Assembly (NCBI GenBank): GCA_963575745.1
Contig: CAUYUJ010015305.1
Location: 615,491-679,490, forward strand
Length of the DNA: 64,000 nucleotides
Reading direction: 5' to 3'
Source: Prorocentrum cordatum
Lineage: Eukaryota; Sar; Dinophyceae; Prorocentrales; Prorocentraceae
In this document: positions 39,960 through 50,039 of the stretch, in pieces
How the letters are laid out: every line of letters starts with the position of its first letter
Position numbering within the stretch: the first letter of the stretch is position 1
Translations under genes and position numbers: made by a program
The notes under the pieces: generated by a model
Database searches by the model: none
What the model saw: the letters and a program-made list of their open reading frames with translations, nothing else
Told to the model about the DNA's origin: nothing

Positions 39960-40640
39960 GGACCCATATCTATATATATGTATATATGTATAGATATACA
40001 TATATATATACACACCCCCTGAGATCCGACGGCGTTGTGCAACCGCGGCCCTGGGCCCACTTTCCTACGCCATTTTTCGAGCCCGATCGATATGCGAGAG
40101 TCCTAGTGCCATCAGGCGGGGGCGATCGAGCCACGCCCAAGGGATGATTCCAACCTGCACCTCGCTACTGTTCCGCAGCGGCAATATCCAGGTCGCGGGA
40201 GCTTGCGGCAATATCCAAGTCGGCAACGTGCACACAAGCAACACTCTATGCGAAGATGTGCAGGTCGACAAAGGTGGGCCATCCAACATCCACACTTGTT
40301 TTCTGTTGCGTATATTTTGCAGCTGTATACATGTGTATATATATGTATATAAAATAATTGTATGTGCGTGGCTGCGCATACACATGAAACACAAACACAC
40401 CACGGGCGCTCGCCATGGCCCAGCGCAACTGCATGCAGATGCAGGCACACACGCGCAACTAAACACATATTCATTGTAATTACACGCACGCCATGTGGGC
40501 ACTTGTGCAAGCACTCGCATATATACACACACGCACACCTAGTGGCGTATATACAGCTATATGTAGGTGTGCTATATAGGTGCACACACGCGTTCGCGCG
40601 CAAATGCGAGGGCGGCACCGTGCTTGCACGCGGGCACACG
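39960..40640. repeat. TATA/CA simple repeats with GCGGCAATATCC words
   Basis: TATATATA runs at 39968-40010 and around 40330-40560. The 18-bp word GCGGCAATATCCAGGTCG occurs at 40178 and 40205 (one mismatch) and again at 40782. No gene. Confidence 0.6.
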
Positions 40641-41160
40641 CGCACTCACGTTTTCCCTCCAGCGGCCGAGTGACGTCGCTGCAACGGGCGCGGGCGCAGC
40701 TGCGCCCGCGCGCCCGCGCGGGCGCGCGCCTGGCAACGATATATTGCCAGGCGCGCGCGCACGCGCGCGCGCCCGCACAATGCGGCAATATCCAGGTCGG
40801 CTACGCGCCGTCCCATTTCGCCTGCTAGCCGCGTGACGGCGCAGATATTTGCATCGCGGTCCATCGGCGCGCGCGGGCCGCGCGCGCGCCCATCCTGCCG
40901 CGGGTCGGCCGCGCGCCGCCGACGTCGCCGCCCCGCGGCGCATGCGCGCGGCCGCGCACGGGCCGCGCCGCGCGCGCCCCGCCCCGCGGTCCCCGCGCCG
41001 CGCGCCCGCGCGGGCGCACCCCCCCCCCCCCGCCCGAGCCCGCGGCCCACCCGCGCCCCGATGCGCCCGCGCGTCAGCGTTCGCCACGCCCCGCCGCCCG
41101 GGCGGCCCCCCCCCCCCCCCCCCCCCCCCCGCGCTCGCGCGCGCGCACGGGTCGCCTCGC
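40640..41160. repeat. extreme CpG-rich block with CG alternation and a C-run
   Basis: GCGCGCGC and CGCGCGCGCC runs, Z-DNA prone, then more than 20 C at 41107-41130. GC exceeds everything else in the window and switches abruptly to the AT-rich array after 41170. Confidence 0.85.
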
Positions 41161-41177
41161 CCTCAAGGGCGAGCTGG

Positions 41178-41745
41178 CATCAAAGAACATTAAAGAACAT
41201 TAAAGAACATCAAAGAACATTAAAGAACATTAAAGAACATTACATACAAGAACATTAAAGGGCATTAAAGAACATTAAAGAACATTAAAGAACATTAAAG
41301 AACATTAAAGAACATTAAGGAACATTAAGGAACATCACATACAAGAACATTAAATAACATTAAAGAACATTAAAGCACATTAAAGAACATTAAAGAGCAT
41401 TAAAGAACATTAAAGAAAAATTAGAGAACATTAAAGAACATTAAAGAACATTACATACAATAACATTAAATAACATTAAAGAACATTAGAGAACATTAAA
41501 TAACACTAAAGAACATTAAAGAACATTAAAGAACATTAAAGAACGTTAAAGAGCATTAAAGCACATTAAAGAACATTAAAGAACATTACATACAATAACA
41601 GTAAAGAACATTAAAGAACATTAAAGAACATTAAAGAGCATTAAATAGCATTAAAGAACATTCCATACAAGAACATTAAAGAACATTAAAGAACATTAAA
41701 GAACATTAAAGAACATTAGAAAACATTAGAGAACTTTCGAGCCCG
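41178..41745 (+). repeat. 10-bp AT-rich minisatellite (CATTAAAGAA)n
   Basis: About 55 copies of CATTAAAGAA. ACATACAAGA-type interruptions at about 41242, 41337, 41452, 41588 and 41667 hint at a higher-order unit of 80-135 bp. One stray unit is at 42755-42778. Confidence 0.95.
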
Positions 41746-42084
41746 CGCAAAGGGGCGGGGGTTCGAACGCTCTGCAACGTTGCTGGCAGGCCAACCCCAG
41801 GCGGGGGGCGATGGCCGACCTCGCGGCACCGCTGGCCCGCGGGCGAGCGTCTGGGCACGCGCGCGGGGGCGTCGCGGGGGCGCTCGGGCGCCTCGGGCGC
41901 GTCGGATCCGCCGCGCGGAAGCAAGCGGGGGCTGCGCCTCCCCCGCTTGGATCTGCATGGCTACTCGACGCGCCCGAGGAGACCCAGCGCCCCCGCGACG
42001 CGCCCCCGCGCGCGTGCCCGACGCCAACCCGCGGGGCCATGGAGCAGGGCGGCCAGTCCACGCCCCCCCCCCGCCTCGAGGGCC

Positions 42085-42220
42085 CGCCAACGGGCGCCCC
42101 TATCAGGTGCGCCCAGTCGCGCTGCTGCGCTGTAAGTGTAGTAGAGAAGCCAAAGCACACATCGCCACCAGCACTGTCGACCACGGCGCCGAGCAAACCC
42201 AAGTGCACCTGGGCGGCGGG
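42085..42220 (-). CDS. probable exon, product unknown
   Basis: The minus strand reads QVHLGLLGAVVDSAGGDVCF and GFSTTLTAQQRDWAHLIGAP, balanced composition between GGA microsatellite (42390-42735) and CpG-rich sequence. No family recognised. Confidence 0.35.
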
Positions 42221-42389
42221 GGGGGGGGAGGGGGGCGGCCTCTCGCTGCGCGCGTGCACGCGCCCGCGCGCACGCGCCGATCGCGCGCGCGCTGCGGGCA
42301 CGCGCATGCGCGCCTAGCGGTCGCGGCCCCGCGCGCGATCACGAGGCGGAGCAAGCCGATCAGCCGCACCCCGACCAACCTGAGAATCG

Positions 42390-42735
42390 AGGGAGATATC
42401 GAGGAGGAGGGGGAGGAGGAGGAGAGGAGGAGGATGAGGAGGAGGAGGAGGAGGAGGAGGAGGAGAAGAGAGGAAGAGGGAGGAGGAAGGAGGGAGGTAG
42501 AGGAGGAGGGCGGGGAGGGAGGGGATGAGGGGGGAGGGAGGTAGGGAGGAGGAGGAGGAGGAGGGAGGCGGAGGAAGGAGGAGGAGGAGGAGGAGGGGAG
42601 GAGGAGGAGGCGGGAGGAGGGAGGAGGAGGAGGAGGAGGCCTCAGGAGGAGGGGGAGGAGGAGGAGGATCGGAGGAGGAGGGAGAGGGGGAGGAAGAGGA
42701 GGATCCTCGAGGAGGAGGCGGAGGAGGAGGACGAG
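42390..42735 (+). repeat. (GGA)n microsatellite
   Basis: GGAGGA runs with GGGAGG and GGAAGG interruptions over about 340 bp. Confidence 0.9.
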
Positions 42736-42837
42736 AAACGGGATCGGGAACACATATAGAACATTAAAGGGCATTAAAATGACGAGTGTTGCGTACACGA
42801 TGCATGTGCACGCACATGCGTGCACGAACCTGATATG

Positions 42838-42995
42838 TACATATATATATATATATGTACGTATGTATATAGACACATAGATGCATATACACACATGTAT
42901 CTACATATGTGTGTATATATGCACACATGTTGGCACTCGTATGCGTGTATATTTACGTTAGGTGTGCACCACCCATACATGCACATATATACATA
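42838..42995 (+). repeat. TATA/ACATAT simple repeats
   Basis: TATATATATA at 42841-42856 and CATATACACAC-type words after it. Confidence 0.8.
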
Positions 42996-42999
42996 CGTA

Positions 43000-44060
43000 T
43001 GCACCATCATGCTCTGATCATGTGCAGGCACCAACTCCTGCCCACAACTGTGCGCCCCGTTTCGCCTGCTGCCGCGGTGCGTCGGCTCCAGGGGCCCCGC
43101 GAGCGGGGCTCGGCTCGAGGCTGCTCGATCTGGGAAGGGGCTACACAATGCAACCTGCACTCGCCGAACGTTGAACCACATGGTTGGACAGGACGCGCGA
43201 CAGGACACAAGAGCCTTCTGAGGGCTACATTGCCACGGGGATCTGGGGGGGGGGGGGCATGGAACGCGAGGCACAGGACACAAGGGTTCCCTTGCTTTGG
43301 CAGGGTCGACCTACTAATCTGGACCGATCGACTGCATACATCGCGGCCCTGCCGCCTCCCCCATCCCCACCCCACTTCATACCCATGCCTGCCTCCCCAC
43401 ATTCACGCTCATCCTCGCCCCCAGTCGACGCCACTCCCACATGGAGGCCAGCACGGTTCTAACCACTGCGATCGAAGCCAAGGTTGCAGACCCGCTCATG
43501 CGTATTTTGCGCCTGCATCGGCACCATGGAACGTTGGCAGCATGCAGCTGCGTGTCTGGGCTCTGATCCGCGAGGCGCGCCATCCTATACATATAGCACG
43601 TGCTGCAGTCGAATCCCAGCCCTGCCATTCATGGACCCATGCTGCCAACAGCAACCCCCTTGCCATCCACGCACGCCCTCGACCCCCCCGTGCCAGCGCC
43701 GGGGGCGCATGCTGCGGCCCGCTCACGCGTGCCTGCGGCCAAGAGGATTGAACACATGAAGAGTGGACAGCTGAGATCGAGACAGATGAGCGGAGCAAAA
43801 GGACTCTTCATCGCCGATCTCAGGGAAGACACATCGCACTGCAAAGTACCCATCGCTTCCTTTCCCCCCCCCACCACTTCGGGCGAACAGATACAGCGTG
43901 GACTGCTCCCAACTGGTGCCCTGAAGTGGGGATGGAGACGGATGAAGCGATGGGGGCTTTCCACTGCGAATGTTGCTCAGTGCGTCTGGTACCATACATC
44001 GATCCACCATACATCCACCATGCATCCATCAGTGCGTCTTGTACCATACATAGTGCCATC
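43000..44060. other. unassigned sequence
   Basis: No supported gene. 43985-44050 contains several CATACATCCACCAT words. A G-run (43247-43258) and the words GATCTCAGGG (43816) are the only notable items. Confidence 0.3.
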
Positions 44061-44068
44061 CACCGACC

Positions 44069-44128
44069 CACTACAGTGTCCATGTCAGATGCCGACGTCG
44101 GCATCTGCAAACATGGGCACTGTAGTGT
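44069..44128. repeat. 60-bp inverted repeat
   Basis: The inner 22 bp (CAGATGCCGAC joined to its complement at 44085-44106) is a perfect palindrome. Outer arms CACTACAGTG...CATG pair with CATG...CACTGTAGTG, with one mismatch and a 3-nt offset. Confidence 0.85.
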
Positions 44129-44228
44129 ACGAGACCCCATCTTTCACATGTAACTTCCCATGGATCAAGAAGGTCCGAAGAGGGCCCAGGGAGAGCCCCA
44201 AGAAAGCTCGAGCCCAAGATACCCATGG

Positions 44229-44558
44229 CTATCGAGGACGATCGACGGCCGTCCTCGATCTGGCACCTCGGGCCTGGAGCCATCTCGGGACCCTATCCTG
44301 CGCCTTCTCGGGGTTTTCTCGGGGCCGCCCCGCGAGGTGCCTGAGCAGCACAATCACGCGCATCTGCATGCACGGGAAGATCGACTCGACGTCGAGCTCG
44401 AGCTGCACCTTACACTGGCGGCGCCGTCCTCCTCCGATCTCCCTCCGACGCCATCCCACCCCTTCTCCTCGAGCGATCCCGTAGGCCAGATCGAGCTCGA
44501 GGACTCGAGGCCCTTCTTCGACGAGCCTGCCCAGCCCCCGATCTGCAGCTCTCTGCAC
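44229..44558 (-). CDS. probable exon or short ORF, product unknown
   Basis: The minus strand reads LGRLVEEGPRVLELDLAYGI and, after a Gly/Arg stretch, CKVQLELDVESIFPCMQMRV and IVLLRHLAGRPRENPEKAQD. Mixed hydrophobic/acidic composition, unlike the microsatellite around it. It lies downstream of the stop of the 44723-45824 gene on the same strand, so it belongs to a different transcript or a fragment. Confidence 0.35.
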   Translation of the reverse strand: MQRAADRGLGRLVEEGPRVLELDLAYGIARGEGVGWRRREIGGGRRRQCKVQLELDVESIFPCMQMRVIVLLRHLAGRPRENPEKAQDRVPRWLQARGARSRTAVDRPR

Positions 44559-44722
44559 ATCCTCCTCGTTCTCCTCCTCCTCCTCCCCCTCCTCCTCCTC
44601 ATCCGCCTCCTCCCCCTCCTCAGTCTCCTCCTCCCTCCTGGCTCTTCCACCTGATCCCCTTCTCCATTTATCCTCCTCCGTGCTTTTGTCCTCTCTGGCC
44701 CACGCGCGCTAGGGAGTGCGCA

Positions 44723-45824
44723 TCAGAGACTCGCGATGAGGTGATCCCTGATCTGCGCCACCTTCTGCTTGTCGGCCGTCTGGTTCTTCAGCGCAAAGTA
44801 GAACAACCACGTCATGACGAGGCGGCTCGTGGTGGCCTTGCAGCCCGCGTCGTACTTCGCCATGATGATGTCGGTCCAGCTTTTGTCGCTGACCTGGATA
44901 AGCTGCGACCAGCCGCCCGAGGTCGCCTCATCCTCCATATAGGCGATCGTGTCGTAGCCCTCGGTGCGGCGGCTCCTGAACTTGAGGCACCACAGCTTGC
45001 CGTTCGTGTCCTTCATGACCTGGGCGCCCCAGCGCGTGTAGTCGCCGTAGTTGTCATCAGCTGGAACCGTCATGTCGGGCGCCCAGGCATCCACCTCGAT
45101 GATCTCGTCGGATTATTCCTCGGCGGCGCCCGCCGCCTCCTCCTCCTCCTCCTCGCCCTCAGCCGCCTCATTCTCCTCCTTGTCCCCTTCGGCTGCCGTG
45201 TCCTCTTCGGCTGCCGCCTGATCCTCCTCGCCGACCGCGGCTGCTGCCCCCTCGGCTGCGGGCACCCCCATCCCCCTCCTCCTTCTTCTCGGTTGCCTGG
45301 GCCGCGCGCTTCTTCGCGGCCGCTGGCCTTTTCATGGGCGCGGCCGCGGGCCTCTTCATTGCAGCGCGTCCTGCAGCGCCTGATCCTGCAGCGCCTGATC
45401 CTGCAGCGCCTGATCCTGCAGCGCCTGATCCTGCAGCGCGCGCAGCACGTTTCGCCATCTGCGGCGGGATGCCGTCGATCACGGCCTCGACGCCGTGAGC
45501 GGGCGCTGCAGCTCGACCATCATCGAACTCATCCTTCACGTGCTCCTTCTTGCACCTCTTCCTCCTCTTCCTGGGCGCGCTCTTGCCCGTGATACTCCGC
45601 CAGAAGGGCATCTTCACGACCTGTCCTGCGCTCGCAGCTGTCGACTGCGCTGGCGCCACAGCTGCCTCCTCCTCCTCCTGCTGATCTTCGATCGCCATCT
45701 CGTCCTCATCGTCCTCGTCGGCCTGCGTGTCCGCGATCGCCAATCCCACCTCTCCTTTGACCTCTGGCGCCGCCTCGGAGCCACCCTCTTGAGAGCCCTC
45801 TCGACGGGAGGCGTTCACATGCAT
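44723..45824 (-). pseudogene. KRPAA-motif protein gene with a frame change and an internal stop
   Basis: ATG 45824 follows an in-frame TGA nine lines of codons upstream. The N-terminal part is acidic (ADTQADEDDEDEMAIEDQQ), then a basic nuclear-signal-like KSAPRKRRKRCKK, then five (AAGSG)-type units from a 15-bp repeat (about 45370-45440), then MKRPAAAPMKRPAAAKKRAA, a motif common in dinoflagellate nuclear proteins. Near a G-run (about 45262-45275) the sensible frame changes to an acidic tail (GEEDQAAAEEDTAAEGDKEE). TAA at 45115-45113 interrupts it, and the same frame then continues with NYGDYTRWGAQVMKDTNGKL and DKSWTDIIMAKYDAGCKATT to 44723. The last part is well folded-looking but unknown. 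An intron around the stop is an alternative to a lesion. A further exon-like stretch (DEEDVEDVDGSVIMRHLGDA) at about 46395-46310 may be its 5' part. Confidence 0.5.
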
Positions 45825-46309
45825 GGAGCGGGAAAGCAGTCAACCCGCATCAAAGAGATGCGCGGTAAGGACGCAAGGGCCTTGGAGGGCATCATTTAGG
45901 TTTAAGGGGCAAGGATGCAAGGGCACCCTTGGGAAGGTTGCCCATCCTTACGCGGGCCGACTGTGCGAAGCAGGAGGTTCGAGGTGCATGTGTCGAGCAA
46001 GTCAGCAATGTCCATGCAGGGCATGGTCGGTCAGCCCTCATCATGCTGGAGGGTCGGGCGGCCCCAGATCGGAGCACGGGGCGGGGTGCAGGGTGGGGTC
46101 TGCGAAGGCCGAAGCATCAGACACGCGTAGCATAGCTCCCCCCCAGACTTCGGTCGAGGAGGAGCGGGAGGAGGATGGGGAGAGGAGGAAGACGAGGAGG
46201 AGGAAGATGACGAAACATTACGCGGCCATCACAAAGCCGTTGTTTAACCGCCGCACGCACGTAGGTTTTCAAGGCCAAGGACCAGGTCAGTCCCTCGAGT
46301 CATTGCCCC

Positions 46310-46395
46310 CCCCCCCCCCCTCCTGGATCTCCAGCGCGTCCCCGAGGTGACGCATGATGACCGAGCCATCCACATCCTCCACGTCTTCTTCATCG
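46310..46395 (-). CDS. probable short exon
   Basis: The minus strand reads VDEEDVEDVDGSVIMRHLGD then ALEIQE before a C-run. Acidic like the start of the neighbouring downstream gene at 45824, of which it may be an upstream exon. Confidence 0.3.
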
Positions 46396-46479
46396 ACCTA
46401 CCACCCCTGCGTTTGTCTCTCGCGCCCTCGGGCAGAGAAGACGAGGTCGGATGCCCTGGGGCAGGAAAGGTGACACCGA

Positions 46480-46765
46480 TGTACATATATACCTACATAC
46501 CGACATCCATGCATACAAACGCACAAACATTCGCACGTACATACATGCAAATATACATACACACAAACATATCTACCTATCTACACACATGCATACCTAC
46601 AAACATACATACAAACAGCCATGCATACAACCATGTATACCTACATCCATACATACATATCTACATACATATAGACATATATATATAGATATATATACAT
46701 AGCTACATAGCTACATAACTGCAAACATGCATACCTACCTACACCCATACATACATAAATACATC
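46480..46765 (+). repeat. ACATACAT-type microsatellite
   Basis: CATACATAC, CTACATAC and ATATATAG words over about 290 bp. No gene between here and the LINE leader. Confidence 0.85.
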
Positions 46766-47037
46766 ACGCATGCATACATGCACGCCCATGCAGGTATATT
46801 TACACATACGCACAATGTTGCGCACAGTGTGATCGGAATGCGTGATGCAACATGAGCGTTCCGCCACATGACGCATGCGCACGAAGCTGCTGACAACGCT
46901 GACTATCCGACTAACGCTCCCCAGCGGCCCCCTAACCTCGGCGGAGCCGAGCTGGGAATTCCGCACGCGCTGCCAGTGGGCGAAGCCGATGCGGAAGGCG
47001 CGCGAGTTCAGGTACCTCGCGCCGCTCTCGTCTATCT

Positions 47038-47146
<109 letters not shown>

Positions 47147-47298
47147 GTCTCGGCTCGAGAGTGCCCAGCACTCAGACCGCAGCCGCGACGCGAAGCGCCC
47201 CGCCTCGGAGTCAGACTCCCAGGCCTCGCGAGACCGGAGGGGCCCCAGCAGGACCCTACTGATTCGCGTCACCTCTCCCCACCAGAGCGCCCGCAGCA

Positions 47299-48324
47299 AT
47301 GGCCCCCAGTAAGCCGGAGCGCCGTCGCTCTTCCAAGCAGCCTCCGAGCTCACGTCCTGCTGCTGAAGGGTCTCTCCTCCAACGCAAGCAGGACTGCATC
47401 GCAGCTTTCAAGCAAGCGGGGTCTGACCGCCCCACGGCCGCATACAACGGGCTTGCCGAGCTGAACGCGGATGAGCTTCAGGCCACGTACGACATGCACA
47501 AGACCAACACGAAGAAGCTCGGCAGTGCCTTGATCCGCATGTGCGCCGCCAACCAGATCAGCTACACGCTGGATCACCACCAGCGCAGCAAGCCTAAGCG
47601 CATTGGCGGTGACACATCACACCCACCAGCTGGGTCCGCACGTCTTCAGGCTGCGGACACCCAATTCATTGCCTTGGACCCGGCCTTTTGGAAGGTCCCA
47701 GTCCTCGCCGAACCCACATCACTTGACGACGGCAAGACGTACAAGCCCGGTATCAGCCTCCACGACTACGAGAGCGGTGAACGGCTGCTGCAACACCACC
47801 TCGAGCAGGGTAAGCGTACCACGGGTCAGCTTGCGATTGCTGTCATGGGCCCAAAAAACGATAACTACGTCGGTACCGAGCTCGCCGTCCCCGTGCTGAA
47901 GCGTCACCCCAAGGCGCCCAAAGTGGTCCACACGCACGTCCCCGTGACCGTGTACCAGCTGGGCACCAAGGAAGTCGCCTGCACGGAAAAAGTAGCCGTC
48001 GCCACCATCGACCCTGCCGACCACGTATGCTGGATTCGGGTGACCATACATGAAACCGAGGCCATCGCCGCAGTCCCCTCCATGCATCAGGCCTTCGAGG
48101 ATCAGTTCTCGGGAGGTGCCCCCGTGAACGGTGGTCCACGCGCCAAGGGTCCTTTCCGAAGGGACTCCGCTCCACAGGACAAGGCGCGCCAAAACCAAAA
48201 GCACAGGGAGTCCAAGAAAGACGCTCGCCGCAGGAGCTCGATAGTCAGCTCCAGGACACCTTCAAGGCCCTCTTCCACGGCAACTTTAAAGCCGTCACCA
48301 TCCTCGAACCCTGCAAAAGCCTAG
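47299..48324 (+). CDS. LINE upstream ORF, module 1
   Basis: ATG 47299 in good context (GCAATGG) opens 341 codons. A basic Ser-rich start (SKPERRRSSKQPPSSRP) precedes a mixed region (KRTTGQLAIAVMGPKNDNYV, VHTHVPVTVYQLGTKEVACT, CWIRVTIHETEAIAAVPSM) and then a basic Ser/Arg/Pro tail from about residue 285. The tail looks like off-frame sequence, because the next frame becomes coherent at about 48231. No domain recognised; ORF1-type nucleic-acid binding would be typical for the position. First of several frame segments. Confidence 0.55.
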   Translation: MAPSKPERRRSSKQPPSSRPAAEGSLLQRKQDCIAAFKQAGSDRPTAAYNGLAELNADELQATYDMHKTNTKKLGSALIRMCAANQISYTLDHHQRSKPKRIGGDTSHPPAGSARLQAADTQFIALDPAFWKVPVLAEPTSLDDGKTYKPGISLHDYESGERLLQHHLEQGKRTTGQLAIAVMGPKNDNYVGTELAVPVLKRHPKAPKVVHTHVPVTVYQLGTKEVACTEKVAVATIDPADHVCWIRVTIHETEAIAAVPSMHQAFEDQFSGGAPVNGGPRAKGPFRRDSAPQDKARQNQKHRESKKDARRRSSIVSSRTPSRPSSTATLKPSPSSNPAKA

Positions 48325-49868
48325 GCAGGTTTGGAACGGGCGTCGGAAAGAGGTCCCTGGCTGCCACCTTCGGCGTCAGTCTTCAAGCGGTCGACAAGGT
48401 CTTGGCGGGTTCAGGGCAACTCGGCGCCACCTACGACCTCAGCAACGTAGGTGCAGACGAGCCCACTGCAGACAAGTACCAGGCCGTGTGGTTCCCTGAG
48501 GACCAGCCCATCACGATGGCAGATGCGTTCCAGAAGTCGGTGGATTTCAAGGCCCTAGGAGTCGTCAGGCACGGCAAGTCAGGCTTATTGGGGATCCGTG
48601 TTGCACGAGGGTCAGACGCCGCCAAGGCTGCTGCCGTCAGCATCCGTGGCTGCGAAGCCACCCTCGCCAAGACGCGCTACCGCATCACTGGCATTGCGGC
48701 ACGCCACGCCACGCTGACCCAGCTCGCTAAGACTCTCACGGGCCCGTCCGTTAAATGGGACTGTGAGGTCTACCACACCGCCTGGGACCCAGCCACTTCA
48801 GCTCAGTTTGCCTTAGTGCGCGCCCATCGTCCCCCACTCACATATACGGTACAGGTCGCAGGGTGCCCCATCCCGTGGAGCATCACCGAGGCCCCGTTGG
48901 CTGAGGTGGTGCCGAAGAGGGACAACGTTACCATTGTCACCCCTACCACTATCACAGAGCCTGTGACGCCGCCAGCCCGTGGTGGCGGCTTCAGCCCCGC
49001 CACTGGCACACTCCACACCAAAGCGGCCCAGAGCCCTTACCTCCACGACCTCATGACTGCCACGCCCAAAGGCAAGGGCGTCGCACCGCTCCTGATCCCC
49101 AAGGAGGAGCCTTTAGCCAAGCGCCACCGATCCTCCAGTGGGAAACGCGACGCCACGCCGCACGCAAGATCACACGGCGCCCCAGGCCGCAGCTCCTCTG
49201 CACCCCCGCACGGCACGGATGGAGCTGCCGAGCAGACGGCCGTCCAAGGATCAGGTGGTCATGACCCGCAGCTTGGCACGGTGGCGGCTGAAGGTGGGGG
49301 CCACACCGAAGGGGACGCTGCCACAGCCGCCGAGGTACCAGGCGACGCTGACGACGTCGAGATCCTCTCATCAGGTGATGAATACAGCGTGGCATCTCAC
49401 GAACTCAACACCTTCGGCGAACGCTTCGCAACGGCCCCTAAACTGCCAGATGCCGCCACGACCCGCATCCAACACATGGAACAACAGCACGAGCTGCTTG
49501 CCAACACGGTGGATAACATGCAGGTTCAGCTTGCGGGCGTTCTCTCATCCCAGGCCACACTCACGGAGCACGTTTCAGGTTTGGAACGAGGGCTTGCCAC
49601 CGTCGTCACCCAGCAACAGACGGCAACCACCGAAGCTGCTGCACTGCGTGGCGACATCCAGGCCCTCCTCGGGCACCTCACGGGGGGCACCATCCACCTG
49701 CCACAGGTGGCCACTCTCGAAACAAAAAAGGAGGAAGCTGCATCAGTTGCCGATCCCGTGGCTGTCTGCGGGTGGATTGACCAGCCAGGCCAGGTCACCC
49801 CAGGGACGGGGCCCCCAGGGGCTGACAAAGGCAAAGACAAGGGTCGGGTCACCCAGGAACCCTATTGA
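48231..49868 (+). CDS. LINE upstream module 2, minus-one frame relative to module 1
   Basis: The frame is open from before 48231 and coherent from QELDSQLQDTFKALFHGNFK onward; an initiator-based start would be TTG 48402. About 545 codons. Globular N-terminal half (RFGTGVGKRSLAATFGVSLQ; QAVWFPEDQPITMADAFQKS), then GGGFSPATG encoded by the recurring GGCGGCTTCAGCCCC motif, a Ser/His/Gly-rich linker, and a coiled-coil-like segment (IQHMEQQHELLANTVDNMQV; LERGLATVVTQQQTATTEAA). C-terminal coiled coils are common in LINE ORF1 proteins. It most likely continues module 1 after a one-base loss or a minus-one frameshift. Confidence 0.55.
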   Translation, partial: QELDSQLQDTFKALFHGNFKAVTILEPCKSLGRFGTGVGKRSLAATFGVSLQAVDKVLAGSGQLGATYDLSNVGADEPTADKYQAVWFPEDQPITMADAFQKSVDFKALGVVRHGKSGLLGIRVARGSDAAKAAAVSIRGCEATLAKTRYRITGIAARHATLTQLAKTLTGPSVKWDCEVYHTAWDPATSAQFALVRAHRPPLTYTVQVAGCPIPWSITEAPLAEVVPKRDNVTIVTPTTITEPVTPPARGGGFSPATGTLHTKAAQSPYLHDLMTATPKGKGVAPLLIPKEEPLAKRHRSSSGKRDATPHARSHGAPGRSSSAPPHGTDGAAEQTAVQGSGGHDPQLGTVAAEGGGHTEGDAATAAEVPGDADDVEILSSGDEYSVASHELNTFGERFATAPKLPDAATTRIQHMEQQHELLANTVDNMQVQLAGVLSSQATLTEHVSGLERGLATVVTQQQTATTEAAALRGDIQALLGHLTGGTIHLPQVATLETKKEEAASVADPVAVCGWIDQPGQVTPGTGPPGADKGKDKGRVTQEPY

Positions 49869-50039
49869 AGGTGCCTCAGAGAGCCTGCCTCAGCCCTCCG
49901 AGGAAGCGCCTTCAGAGGCATCTCTTCTCTCTTCGCGTCGTATCTCTTTCTTGTCATATCATGTCAGTTTTGGCAGCAGCACGCGCAAGCTATCTGGTGT
50001 AGGGACACCCGTCATCTTGCAGGGGGCGTGATTGTAGCA

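Noticed and set aside
41178-41745. CRISPR-like array
   Set aside because: Units are contiguous 10-mers without spacers, in a eukaryotic context; it is a minisatellite.
49138-50031. Separate 297-codon ORF overlapping module 2
   Set aside because: Off-frame shadow of the Ser/Thr/Pro-rich part of module 2; coherent sense is in the other frame.
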